Shown in pieces: positions 35,281-44,142 of a stretch of DNA of 64,000 nucleotides. Each line of letters begins with the position of its first letter. The first letter of the stretch is position 1. The DNA comes from Microbulbifer agarilyticus (GTDB lineage Bacteria > Pseudomonadota > Gammaproteobacteria > Pseudomonadales > Cellvibrionaceae): the NCBI RefSeq assembly GCF_001999945.1, contig NZ_CP019650.1, forward strand, positions 1,550,001 to 1,614,000. Direction: 5' to 3'. A program made the translations under genes and the position numbers. The notes under the pieces are model-generated. The model worked only from the letters and a program-made list of their open reading frames with translations, had not been told where the DNA came from and ran no database searches.

Positions 35281-36594
35281 GTGGAAAATTTAGCAAATCT
35301 CTGGCTGTCATCTGGGGCAAACCAGATGACCATCGGGCAGTTCTCCATGATGGTGGTGTGCCTGGGGCTTTTGTTCCTGGCGATTCGTAAAAACTTTGAA
35401 CCGCTGCTACTGGTGCCGATCGGTTTCGGTGGAATCCTGGCGAATATTCCAGGTGCGAACCTGGCGCTGCCAGCGGTGGAAGCGGCAATGTATTCCGGCG
35501 ACGCTGGAGTGCTAGCGCAACTTTCACAGGCGCTTGGACTCAGCGGCTTTGAGTCGATGGATAGCCTCAAGGTTGCGTTTGAGAACGCGCCGGCGGCTGC
35601 TGCGGAACGCGCTGCTCAGGTTGCGTCGGACGCGGGCTTTTCCAATGGCATGTTGTACAACTTTTATAACGTTGCCATCGCCTCCGGTGTTGCACCTCTG
35701 GTGATTTTTATGGGCGTAGGTGCAATGACGGACTTTGGTCCGCTTCTTGCGAACCCGCGCACCCTGTTCCTTGGTGCGGCCGCCCAGTTTGGTATTTTTG
35801 CCACAGTGCTCGGTGCGGTTGGCATGTCTGCCATGGGCATTATGGATTTCTCCATCGCGGATGCGGCAGCTATCGGTATTATCGGTGGTGCGGACGGCCC
35901 TACCGCGATCTATGTTTCCAGCCTGCTGGCTCCAGACCTCTTGGGTGCGATTGCGGTAGCGGCGTATTCCTATATGGCTCTGGTGCCACTGATCCAGCCC
36001 CCAATCATGCGTGCTCTGACGACCGAGCAAGAGCGTCGCATCGAAATGGTTCAGCTGCGTCATGTGAGCAAAAGCGAAAAGATCGTTTTCCCGCTGGTGT
36101 TGCTGATTCTGGTTGCGCTATTCCTGCCGGATGCTGCGCCACTGTTGGGTATGTTCTGTTTCGGTAACCTGATGCGTGAATGCGGTGTGGTTTCTCGTCT
36201 ATCCGATACCGCACAGAATGCACTGATCAACATCACCACCATCTTCCTGGGGCTTTCTGTCGGCTCAAAGCTGGCCGCAGACAAGTTCCTCGACCCGAAA
36301 ACTCTGGGTATCCTGGCGCTGGGTATCGTTGCGTTCTCGATCGGCACTGCGGCCGGTGTATTGATGGCCAAGCTGTTGAACATGGTGAGCAAGAACAAGG
36401 TGAACCCACTGATCGGTTCTGCGGGTGTATCTGCGGTACCGATGGCTGCGCGAGTTTCCAACAAGCTTGGCTTGGAGGCGAATCCGCACAACTTCCTGCT
36501 GATGCATGCCATGGGCCCCAATGTGGCGGGTGTTATTGGCTCTGCCGTTGCGGCGGGCGTCATGATTACCATGGTTCGGGCGATGGGCGGCTAA
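35281..36594 (+). CDS. oadB: Oxaloacetate decarboxylase beta subunit (Na+-pumping membrane subunit)
   Basis: 437 residues from GTG 35281 with ACGGAGG 7 bp upstream, 11 bp after oadA. About nine to eleven membrane segments. Conserved family stretches include [38 protein letters not shown] (carries the conserved Asp needed for Na+ transport) and [20 protein letters not shown]. It decarboxylates carboxybiotin and exports Na+. With the SSS symporter and NhaC-type protein in the window, Na+ coupling is a recurrent theme. A terminator follows. Confidence 0.95.
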   Translation: MENLANLWLSSGANQMTIGQFSMMVVCLGLLFLAIRKNFEPLLLVPIGFGGILANIPGANLALPAVEAAMYSGDAGVLAQLSQALGLSGFESMDSLKVAFENAPAAAAERAAQVASDAGFSNGMLYNFYNVAIASGVAPLVIFMGVGAMTDFGPLLANPRTLFLGAAAQFGIFATVLGAVGMSAMGIMDFSIADAAAIGIIGGADGPTAIYVSSLLAPDLLGAIAVAAYSYMALVPLIQPPIMRALTTEQERRIEMVQLRHVSKSEKIVFPLVLLILVALFLPDAAPLLGMFCFGNLMRECGVVSRLSDTAQNALINITTIFLGLSVGSKLAADKFLDPKTLGILALGIVAFSIGTAAGVLMAKLLNMVSKNKVNPLIGSAGVSAVPMAARVSNKLGLEANPHNFLLMHAMGPNVAGVIGSAVAAGVMITMVRAMGG

Positions 36595-36618
36595 TAGCCT
36601 CGTATGCTCCCGAGAAAG

Positions 36619-36642
36619 AACCCCGCACATGCGGGGTTTTTT
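36619..36642 (+). terminator. Terminator of oadGAB
   Basis: AACCCCGC/GCGGGGTT stem and a run of six T shortly after the oadB stop. Confidence 0.9.
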
Positions 36643-36782
36643 ATTACTCAATTTTCCGGGTGACTGATTAGTTTTGTCTTTTAATGGGAAGCTGCGTGAA
36701 ATAGGGGGCTTGCCTCCCTCGTGGTAAGATGGCTGCCGATTTAGTGTCTGTGGTCCTTTATATGGGGCCGGAAGGAGAGGTT

Positions 36783-37571
36783 ATGTCCTGGTTGGGAGCG
36801 GGTATCGGTGCTGGTATCGGCATGATGTTTGGTGGACCGATTGGTGCCGCACTGGGTGCCTGGGTGGGTAGTTCGTTTAGCTCCGGGCTTAAGAAACTGA
36901 GCGAGCAAGGCATCCCGCTCAATCGTGATGGGGCGCAAACGGTGTTTATCGTCGCGCTCTTCTCCATGCTGGCAAAGATGGCCAAGGCTGACGGTCAGGT
37001 CTCAAAAGCTGAGGTTCAGCTTGTCGATGATTTCATCAACAACAATCTGCGCCTGAACGCAGAGGACCGCCAGCAGGCGATCAAGATTTTTCAGAATGCC
37101 AAATCAGACCAGTTTTCTATTTACGACTATGCCCGCCAATATCGCCAGTTGATTCGCAATCAAGCGATGCGGGAGATGGTATACAGGTTGTTGTTTGCGG
37201 TGGCCTTTGCCGATGGTGAATTGCACCCGGCAGAAGAGGAGATATTGCGTAAAATCCCTGAAGAGCTGGGTTTGCATGCCTCTATTTTTACCGCGATGTT
37301 TAATGAGTTTGGCCATGGTGGTCCCGCCACTAGTGAGGGCAGCCTCAAGGCGCATTACGATGTGCTCGAATGCAGCCCGGACGCCAGTGACCGAGAGCTT
37401 AAGTTGGCTTATCGACGTAAGGCCGCGGAATTCCACCCGGACAAAATCGCTTCCAAAGGTTTGCCGGACGAATTTATGCGCCACGCGGAAGATCAGATGA
37501 AAAGTATTACCGTGGCATACGACACGATTGTTGCCGCGCGTAAGCGCGAGGCGGCGGTGAACCAGGCCTGA
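36783..37571 (+). CDS. djlA: DnaJ-like co-chaperone DjlA
   Basis: About 262 residues from ATG 36783 with GGAGAGG upstream; an upstream frame to 36729 looks non-coding. A glycine-rich N-terminal membrane segment (GAGIGAGIGMMFGGPIGAALG) is followed by a TerB-like helical domain (~50-180) and a C-terminal J domain with the HPD motif in AEFHPDKIASKGLPDEF. This order is that of E. coli DjlA (271 residues), a membrane-anchored DnaK partner linked to capsule and stress signalling. It lies 37 bp upstream of bolA. Confidence 0.92.
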   Translation: MSWLGAGIGAGIGMMFGGPIGAALGAWVGSSFSSGLKKLSEQGIPLNRDGAQTVFIVALFSMLAKMAKADGQVSKAEVQLVDDFINNNLRLNAEDRQQAIKIFQNAKSDQFSIYDYARQYRQLIRNQAMREMVYRLLFAVAFADGELHPAEEEILRKIPEELGLHASIFTAMFNEFGHGGPATSEGSLKAHYDVLECSPDASDRELKLAYRRKAAEFHPDKIASKGLPDEFMRHAEDQMKSITVAYDTIVAARKREAAVNQA

Positions 37572-37607
37572 TCTAAGCAACCCCAATTCGTTATCCAAGA
37601 GAAGACT

Positions 37608-37913
37608 ATGTCACTTGCACAACAGATTCAGGAAAAACTGTCATCAGAGCTGGCACCCTCCCATATAGAGGTGCAGTGCGAAAGCCATATGCATAACGTA
37701 CCGGAGGGGGCGGAAATGCATTTTCGTGTCGTTCTGGTGAGCAGTGGCTTTGATGGCTTGAGCAAGGTACAGCGTCACCAAAAAGTGTACGGCGTACTTT
37801 CTGAAGAAATGGCAGGCCCCATCCACGCGCTCGCCCTGCATTTGTATACGCCGGAAGAGTGGCAGGGGCAGGCCCCAGAGAGTCCGCAATGTCTTGGTGG
37901 TGGTAAGGGATAA
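37608..37913 (+). CDS. bolA: BolA family protein
   Basis: 101 residues. The core contains HMHNVPEGAEMHFRVVLVS, the invariant KVQRHQKVY segment (His ligand for the glutaredoxin-shared Fe-S cluster) and HALALHLYTPEEW, matching BolA proper more than the shorter IbaG type. It works with monothiol glutaredoxins in Fe-S trafficking and acts as a morphology and stress regulator. It is preceded by djlA in the same direction, 37 bp apart. Confidence 0.9.
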   Translation: MSLAQQIQEKLSSELAPSHIEVQCESHMHNVPEGAEMHFRVVLVSSGFDGLSKVQRHQKVYGVLSEEMAGPIHALALHLYTPEEWQGQAPESPQCLGGGKG

Positions 37914-38326
37914 GCAGAACCCAGCTAGCTTCCTATCTCGAAAACATTTCTTTACGTTCACCGTTTTTCTATTTTTAGGGTGTATGTCGCCTGAATAGCT
38001 GACGGAAAATTTCCTCTTCTCTCTGTGTGCCAGTTGACGCGATCGCTCCGCTGGCACGATCTTCATTTTTATCTCGGGTTTTGGCGTCTTTTTTATCAAA
38101 AGTGGCGCGTTTTTTACTCTCCACCATATCCGCTCAGGCCATGTCGATTTATGTGTCCGGCGTGTAGTTATTTCTAATTAACGAAGTGAACGACAGAAAC
38201 GCGCAAAAGTTCCACAACTGAAGATTTTTTTTGGTTGTTTTTTCTACAGTGGTTCGCTTCCGTGTCTAGACTGACAAGTGATTGGGTTAATTGCTGTTTA
38301 ATTTGCCGAATACGATGGAGTTCTCA
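37914..38326. other. Gene-free interval between bolA and OmpW-like gene
   Basis: 413 bp, AT-rich, with several homopolymer T tracts around 38228-38243. No ORF with a ribosome site and no clear RNA structure. It presumably holds the promoter of the downstream outer-membrane protein gene. Confidence 0.5.
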
Positions 38327-39100
38327 ATGAAAATGACACGCGTTCTGACACCGCTTGCGATCGCTGTTGCTGCCATGGTTAGTGCCCAGCATGCAGCTGC
38401 TGATTGGTTGAGTGATGGTGATTTTGTTGTTCGAGTTGGTGCCAGCTGGGTTGATGCCAATGACGACGATAAGCAATTCCGCCTGAGTGATAGCATTTAT
38501 GGCGATAACTTCGATGTTGACTCGGACACCACTTGGAATATTTCCGGTGCATGGTTGCCTGCCGAGCACTGGGGTGTGGAATTGATGTACATCGGGTCTA
38601 CAAATCATGATCTGGATATCAGGGGTATTCGTGATAGAGACGGTTTTACCTATACAGATGAGCGTTTCCGGGTAGGCAGTTTCGATGCAGATTATGCCAA
38701 TGCATTTGTAAACTGGTATCCGCTGAGCCGTGACTGCTTGGGTCAGCCATACATTGGTATTGGTGTGAACTATACCGACTTCAGTGATGAGAACATACGG
38801 CGTGCACTATCTGACACAATTAATGACCCGCTACTGGGCTTAGATATTCGCGATGTGAGTTATGGTCTCGGCCATTCGTGGGGTATTGCTGGTCAGGCGG
38901 GCGTAGACTTTCGCTTTGGCCGTGACAGTGCCTTCCTGGTGAATGCGGCGGTGCTGTATATCGACGCCGATACTGACCTGACTACCTACTTTACTGAAAC
39001 AATAGTTACTGATCCCTTGACGTCTCGGCGTCGCGCAGTGACCTCAAGCGTTGACTACAGCCCATGGATCTTCAACCTGGGTGTTGGCTACTCTTTCTAA
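38327..39100 (+). CDS. OmpW family outer membrane protein
   Basis: About 257 residues from ATG 38327, GGAG upstream. The signal peptide ends near ...SAQHAAA (residue ~24). The mature part begins WLSDGDFVVRVGASWVDAND, then WNISGAWLPAEHWGVELMYIG, and closes with SPWIFNLGVGYSF ending in Phe, the usual eight-stranded OmpW/AlkL barrel layout. Members make a hydrophobic lateral channel. A Cys in RDCLGQPYIGIGVNY is less usual for a barrel. It has its own terminator. Confidence 0.88.
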   Translation: MKMTRVLTPLAIAVAAMVSAQHAAADWLSDGDFVVRVGASWVDANDDDKQFRLSDSIYGDNFDVDSDTTWNISGAWLPAEHWGVELMYIGSTNHDLDIRGIRDRDGFTYTDERFRVGSFDADYANAFVNWYPLSRDCLGQPYIGIGVNYTDFSDENIRRALSDTINDPLLGLDIRDVSYGLGHSWGIAGQAGVDFRFGRDSAFLVNAAVLYIDADTDLTTYFTETIVTDPLTSRRRAVTSSVDYSPWIFNLGVGYSF

Positions 39101-39140
39101 TTGCTCAGGCAGTTAAAAGATAGCGTTCACGGAAGAACGG

Positions 39141-39165
39141 AAAAGGCACCTGCGGGTGCCTTTTT
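39141..39165 (+). terminator. Terminator of OmpW-like gene
   Basis: AAAAGGCACC/GGTGCCTTTTT arms with a short loop, 40 bp after the stop. It may act in both directions. Confidence 0.85.
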
Positions 39166-39202
39166 CTTTGCAATTTTTTAAAGCTAAGAGACTGGTCTGT
39201 TC

Positions 39203-40195
39203 ATGGAGTACCGCGATTACTACCAGATTCTCGGTGTCGAACGCACCGCGGCGCAGGATGAAATCAAGCGCGCCTATCGGAAATTGGCGCGGAAGTTTCA
39301 CCCGGATGTAAGCAAGGAAGACGATGCGGAAGAGCGCTTCAAAGAGGTGAGTGAAGCCTACGAAGTGTTGAAAGATCCAGAGAAGCGTGCGGCCTACGAC
39401 CAGTTGGGTAAAAGCTGGAATAGCGGCGAGGACTTCCGTCCACCACCGGACTGGGATCAGGGGTTTGAGTTTCGTGGGGGTGGCTACACAGATGCGGACC
39501 CGGAAGCGTTCAGTGATTTCTTTGAAAGCTTATTTGGCCGCGGTGGCTTCCAGCATGGGGGCGCGCATCAGGGAGGTTTCCATCAGGGCGGATACAGTCA
39601 GGGTGGTTTTCATCAGGGCGGTCGGCAGTTTCACGCGCAAGGAGAGAATACACACGCGAAAATTGCCATCGATGTTGAAGACAGTTATCGCGGAAGTAAG
39701 CGGCAGATCTCGCTCAAGCATTCAGAGCTCGGTTCCGATGGGCGTCCAGAAATCAAAGAAAGAAAGCTCAATATCACGATTCCAAAAGGGGTGACGGAGG
39801 GGCAGCAAATTCGTCTCGCTGGCCAGGGGCAGCCGGGAATTGGGGACGGTAAGCCCGGTGACCTTTATCTGGAGATCGTATTCAACGCACATTCCCGCTT
39901 CAGTGTTGAAGGAAAAACGGTATATCTCGACCTACCGATAGCGCCCTGGGAGGCCGCACTTGGTGGGAAGGTGCCGGTACAAACCCCAGACGGCACGCTT
40001 AATCTGACTTTGCCGGCCAATAGTAGGAATGGTGGCAAACTGCGTTTGAAGGGGAAGGGATTGCCGGCGAAAGAACCGGGTGATCTGTATGTGGTTCTGG
40101 ATGTAGTAACTCCTCCTGCAAATACGGACGATGAGAAAGAGGCGTATCGTAATTTTCAGAACGCCTTCCAGTTTGACCCTAGAAGCGGCGTATAA
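39203..40195 (+). CDS. cbpA: Curved DNA-binding protein / DnaJ-family co-chaperone CbpA
   Basis: 330 residues. The N-terminal J domain (1-70) has [11 protein letters not shown] and the HPD motif in [16 protein letters not shown]. The linker (~110-150) carries an unusual repeat: [14 protein letters not shown], then FHQGG. Two C-terminal beta-sandwich client domains follow ([39 protein letters not shown]), with no zinc-finger region, which separates it from DnaJ. It is a DnaK co-chaperone that also binds DNA. CbpM follows 14 bp downstream. Confidence 0.94.
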   Translation: MEYRDYYQILGVERTAAQDEIKRAYRKLARKFHPDVSKEDDAEERFKEVSEAYEVLKDPEKRAAYDQLGKSWNSGEDFRPPPDWDQGFEFRGGGYTDADPEAFSDFFESLFGRGGFQHGGAHQGGFHQGGYSQGGFHQGGRQFHAQGENTHAKIAIDVEDSYRGSKRQISLKHSELGSDGRPEIKERKLNITIPKGVTEGQQIRLAGQGQPGIGDGKPGDLYLEIVFNAHSRFSVEGKTVYLDLPIAPWEAALGGKVPVQTPDGTLNLTLPANSRNGGKLRLKGKGLPAKEPGDLYVVLDVVTPPANTDDEKEAYRNFQNAFQFDPRSGV

Positions 40196-40209
40196 AGAGA
40201 GACTCGAAA

Positions 40210-40524
40210 ATGCAATCTGATGATCAATGGGTTGAGCAAGTCGAAATTCTGGATGAGCAAAGCCGAATGACGCTCCGCGAGCTGTGTGCTGCGTGTGAGC
40301 TATCTGCAGAGCAAGTGATGAGCCTGGTCGATCAGGGCGTAATTGATGTGGATACGCAGGGTGGTGGTGTGCGCTTCAGTGGGATCTGTGTGCGCCGGGT
40401 TCGACGGGTATATCGCCTGGAAAGGGATTTGGGGGTGAACCACGCGGGCGCCGCGTTGGCACTGGAGCTACTCGATGAGATCGAGCAGCTCCGCTCGAGG
40501 ATTCGGCGGCTCGAGCGCCGTTGA
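40210..40524 (+). CDS. cbpM: Chaperone modulator CbpM
   Basis: 104 residues, MerR-like helical fold: TLRELCAACELSAEQVMSLVDQGV, then VRRVRRVYRLERDLGVNHAGAALALELLDEIEQLRSR in short conserved blocks. CbpM binds the J domain of CbpA and inhibits it. Its place directly after cbpA is the conserved arrangement. Confidence 0.93.
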   Translation: MQSDDQWVEQVEILDEQSRMTLRELCAACELSAEQVMSLVDQGVIDVDTQGGGVRFSGICVRRVRRVYRLERDLGVNHAGAALALELLDEIEQLRSRIRRLERR

Positions 40525-40545
40525 TCACCCTGCAGTTTGTCGCGC

Positions 40546-41532
40546 TTACGCGACCGCCTTGGAGGTGATTTCGTAGGCGAGATAAGATGTGTAGGCCAAA
40601 TAGGCGGCGAGCAGGATGGCGCCCTCCAGGCGATTGATACGTCCTTGGCGCCCGCGAAGCCCGTAGCCAAATATGAACAGTGCAATGGTAAGCCCCATTA
40701 CCATTGGCCAGTCCCGGGTGATCAGCTCATGCGGGACCTCCGGCATTGGTGCAATGGCACCCGCAATGCCGACCACGGCGAGCAGGTTAAACATATTTGA
40801 GCCAACCACATTACCAATGGCGATATCGTGCTGGCCTTTCTTTGCTGCAACCAGGGTGGCAGCCAGCTCCGGTAGTGATGTACCCAGAGCGACGATGGTC
40901 AGGCCGATAATAAGATCGCTTACACCGAGCTGCTGGGCAATGGTCACCGCGCCCCATACCAGCAAGCGCGAACTCACGATCAGTAGTATCAGCCCAGCCA
41001 CAACCCAGAACAGCGCTTTGCCCAGTGGCATATCGTGCTCTTCCAGGTTTTCTTCCATGCCACCTTCGATTTCGTCGCCTTTTCCTTTGATCGCAGAATA
41101 GATGGACCAACCGATTACCCCGAAAAAACCGGCCAATAAAATGAAAGATTCGGTTCGGCTTAGTCCGCCATTCCAGAAAAACGCGGCCGTTAAGCAGGTG
41201 ATCGCCAATAACAAAGGCAGCTCTTTGTGGATGATCTTGCTATGTACGGTAAGAGGAATAAAGAGCGCCGTAGTACCCAGAATCAGGCCGGTGTTAGCGA
41301 TATTGGAACCGTACGCGTTACCCAGTGCCAGGCCCGGGCTGCCGTCCAGTGCGGCCATAGCGGATACCACCATTTCCGGCGCTGAAGTGCCGAATCCCAC
41401 AATCACCATTCCGATTAGCAGTGGCGGCATGCCGGCGTGTTTTGCCGTTGCAGCGGCGCCATCGACAAATCGATCAGCACTCCACATAAGCAGGATAAAT
41501 CCGGCAACGATGGCGATCAGGGCGAGAATCAT
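40546..41532 (-). CDS. Calcium/sodium antiporter (CaCA family, YrbG-like)
   Basis: About 328 residues from ATG 41532 with AAGGA 5 bp upstream; the frame open to 41646 adds a non-hydrophobic tail and is less likely. Ten membrane helices in two inverted repeats, each with the alpha motif: GMVIVGFGTSAPEMVVSA and GLTIVALGTSLPELAATLVA. It exports Ca2+ (or K+/Ca2+) in exchange for Na+. Convergent with cbpM, 21 bp between stops. Confidence 0.92.
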   Translation of the reverse strand: MILALIAIVAGFILLMWSADRFVDGAAATAKHAGMPPLLIGMVIVGFGTSAPEMVVSAMAALDGSPGLALGNAYGSNIANTGLILGTTALFIPLTVHSKIIHKELPLLLAITCLTAAFFWNGGLSRTESFILLAGFFGVIGWSIYSAIKGKGDEIEGGMEENLEEHDMPLGKALFWVVAGLILLIVSSRLLVWGAVTIAQQLGVSDLIIGLTIVALGTSLPELAATLVAAKKGQHDIAIGNVVGSNMFNLLAVVGIAGAIAPMPEVPHELITRDWPMVMGLTIALFIFGYGLRGRQGRINRLEGAILLAAYLAYTSYLAYEITSKAVA

Positions 41533-41745
41533 AGCGGTCCTTAAACGTTCTGAATGTCCATTCATCACTACCGATATAGCGGCTGTGACTCCAGGGGTAA
41601 AACTGGTGGCCGATTGTAACCACAAAGACAAGCAGTTCCAGTGCAAAAATCAAGAACACACAAATCTGGTGGCTGAATCTGGCGGACTCTACAGTTTGGT
41701 CTGATTTTATCTCGGCTGCCGAGGCTGAACAGGAGGCGTTGGGCG

Positions 41746-42675
41746 ATGAACAAGAAGCTATTGTTAGGTGCCTTAATTGGTGCAGGTATGTCCATGCTGA
41801 ACAAAAAAATTCGGAAACAATCGGCGCCTGCGCCCGGTACGCCACCGCCGGACTTCTCCAAGGTGCCGCCACCGAAACAGCCGGGTGCGACTGATGGTTC
41901 CCCCAGCCTGGATGACATTCTCGCCCGCGCCGGGCAGCCGGGTGGGCTAAAGCCAGGCAACTCAGGAAGTGCTGCGGCGCCTGGTGGCGATATCTTTGGT
42001 GGTGCGATACCCGCCGGTGCTGGCGCCGGCGGTGCCGCGGTACTGATGGAAATGGCCCGGCGAATATTTGCCCAAATGCAGCAGTCTGGTGGTGCCGTCC
42101 CGGGAGGGATGCCTGGCGGGGCACCCGGTGGTGCCGCGCCGAGTGGTGGCGGAGGTATGGGCGGACTGGGTGAGATACTTGGCCAAATTTTTGGCGGTGC
42201 CGGCGGCAAGTTCGGTCAGCAGGGACCTCAGGGGCCGCAAAACAACCCGGGTGGGTGGAACAGGGTGGAGCCTCAGGGCAAAGGAGGTTTGTTTGGCTTT
42301 GTGAACACCGAGGCCGCAGATGGTGCTGCCGGTGGTGAACAGGCCGAGGTGATGCTGAAAGCCATGGTAGCGGCGGCCCAGGCCGATGGGCGCATTGATG
42401 AAACGGAGCAACGTAACGTTATGCAGGCCCTGGAAGGCCAGCTCGATAGCAGCGAGCTGGATGGCTTGCGGAAGTTCCTCACCACGCCAATCAGCATGGA
42501 TGAAGTGGTAGAGGCGGTGGACGACCCGGCCACCGCATTTAATCTCTATCTGGTGTCTGCCATGACGATCAACCCAGACAATCTGCAGGAAAAAGCCTAC
42601 ATGGCGGCGCTAGCGGAAAAATTGGGCATCTCAGAGCAAGCGGCACAAGTGGTTGAAGCACAACTGCCGCGTTAG
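41746..42675 (+). CDS. YebE-like TerB/DUF533 inner-membrane protein
   Basis: 309 residues. A short hydrophobic start (LLLGALIGAGMSMLNKK) is followed by a ~150-residue low-complexity Pro/Gly/Ala-rich linker (GGMPGGAPGGAAPSGGGGMG; GQQGPQGPQNNPGG). The C-terminal DUF533/TerB helical domain starts AEVMLKAMVAAAQADGRIDE and ends EKLGISEQAAQVVEAQ. The linker is longer than in E. coli YebE. The role of DUF533 proteins is not established. GAACAGGAGG precedes the start. Confidence 0.88.
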   Translation: MNKKLLLGALIGAGMSMLNKKIRKQSAPAPGTPPPDFSKVPPPKQPGATDGSPSLDDILARAGQPGGLKPGNSGSAAAPGGDIFGGAIPAGAGAGGAAVLMEMARRIFAQMQQSGGAVPGGMPGGAPGGAAPSGGGGMGGLGEILGQIFGGAGGKFGQQGPQGPQNNPGGWNRVEPQGKGGLFGFVNTEAADGAAGGEQAEVMLKAMVAAAQADGRIDETEQRNVMQALEGQLDSSELDGLRKFLTTPISMDEVVEAVDDPATAFNLYLVSAMTINPDNLQEKAYMAALAEKLGISEQAAQVVEAQLPR

Positions 42676-42705
42676 GGCCCGACGCTTTAGCGCCCTGAGT
42701 GTTCT

Positions 42706-44058
42706 TTACGGCAGTAGCTGGGCAAAGTTTTCACCGGTGGGGTAGGTCTTTTTGGACCACCCCAGTCGCACCATAACCGTATTGGTAGATGGTGAGATCA
42801 TTACAATTTGCTCGCGATTACCCAGCATAAAGTAACTGTCGTCCGGCAACTCCGGGTAGCGCAATTCATCGCCGCCACTGTTTAGCCAGAACTGATAGCC
42901 GTAGCGGGGCTCATTCTCACTCTGGTTGGGTTTCTGGGCGTCAGTCACCCAGTCAGGGTTCAGTAACTGCTCGCCATTCCACTCACCATTTTGCAGCATG
43001 AGCAGCCCAAGACGCGCCCAATCCCTGGCAGAAGCGTAGATATAGGAACTGCCCACAAAAACGCCGCTGCCATCCACTTCAAACGTGGTATGACCCATAC
43101 CCAGAGGGGTGAGAATCTGCTGATAGAAAAAATCTACGTTGCTTTGCGGTGTTGCACCTACCCGGTCGTAGATCCAGCGAGACAGCAGGTTCGTGGTGCC
43201 CGAAGAGTAGGAGAAGTAGTCACCGGGAGCCTTGGTCAGCGGGCTTTGCAGAGCGATATCTGAGGCGCTGTGGGCGCGGAACAACATCTTGGTAGCGTCA
43301 CTGCCGGGAGCGTAGGTTTCGTCGAATTCCAGCCCCGATGACATCTGCAGCAAATTTTCCATACTGATGTCACGGCGGTCATCGCTCCACTGGGGAAACA
43401 GTGGTTGCGACATGTCGACCTGTGGGTTAACGGCTTGCAGGCGACCCACCATCATGGCCGTAAGACTCTTGCCCATCGACCAGCCGAGCAGTGGTGTTTC
43501 CGGGGAAATACCCTCACCGTAGGCTTCCGCTACAAGTTTCCCATCCTGAACCACCAACAGGGCGCGGGTGTTAAGCCCCGCGAGGTTATCTTTTTGTAGG
43601 ATCTCTTCCAAACGTTGCTGTTGCGTAGGCACGATATTAGTGACGGTGTTCCCCTGAGGCCAGGCCGCGGAAGAGTCGACGATGGGGGTGGTGGTCACTG
43701 CGTTCAGAGCGCTGGTATCGCCAATATCCAGTGTGCAACCCAAGCCCGGTCGATAGGTAGCGCTGGTTTCACCCATGCCCACAAGAGTGGCAGTTACGCG
43801 CTTAACTTCGTCGTCGTACACGAGGTCCAGCAGCCGGTTGGCTGGCGAGTAGGAGGCGAGATCGTCGAGGTTACGGGTGTGGCTAAAACCGGAAAGGTAG
43901 CGCCCGGAACAGGCGAGTTTGGCACCCATACCAGTGGAAACACGCACCGCGTTGCCCAGCTGGGTAATTGAGAAGCCGAGTAGAGTGGGGGCCAGCAATG
44001 ACAGGAGGATGAGCAGCCCTGCGACGATGGCAAGCAGAGTCAGGATAAATTTTTTCAT
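42706..44058 (-). CDS. Serine hydrolase (beta-lactamase S12 family), membrane-anchored
   Basis: 450 residues. An N-terminal membrane segment (FILTLLAIVAGLLILLSLLAPTL in part) without a lipobox anchors it. Catalytic SMGK in LGWSMGKSLTAMM provides SxxK; YSSGTTNLLSRW follows. It lacks an obvious HTG triad and ends with HTTFEVDGSG, EPRYGYQFWLN and VMVRLGWSKK. This pattern is closer to the 6-aminohexanoate-hydrolase / EstB-like esterases than to penicillin-binding proteins. Substrate unknown; no operon partner. Confidence 0.85.
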   Translation of the reverse strand: MKKFILTLLAIVAGLLILLSLLAPTLLGFSITQLGNAVRVSTGMGAKLACSGRYLSGFSHTRNLDDLASYSPANRLLDLVYDDEVKRVTATLVGMGETSATYRPGLGCTLDIGDTSALNAVTTTPIVDSSAAWPQGNTVTNIVPTQQQRLEEILQKDNLAGLNTRALLVVQDGKLVAEAYGEGISPETPLLGWSMGKSLTAMMVGRLQAVNPQVDMSQPLFPQWSDDRRDISMENLLQMSSGLEFDETYAPGSDATKMLFRAHSASDIALQSPLTKAPGDYFSYSSGTTNLLSRWIYDRVGATPQSNVDFFYQQILTPLGMGHTTFEVDGSGVFVGSSYIYASARDWARLGLLMLQNGEWNGEQLLNPDWVTDAQKPNQSENEPRYGYQFWLNSGGDELRYPELPDDSYFMLGNREQIVMISPSTNTVMVRLGWSKKTYPTGENFAQLLP

Positions 44059-44142
44059 AAATTATTGTTTTCCAAGAGCGGTTTGCCGGGGTAACCCCAA
44101 TGCGCTCCATCATTCCCTATGGCGAGTTTCGATTCTAGGTTA

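Noticed and set aside
42061..42260. Glycine/proline-rich repeats in the YebE-like gene as a collagen-like domain
   Set aside because: The spacing is irregular with no sustained Gly-X-Y periodicity; it is better seen as a flexible linker.
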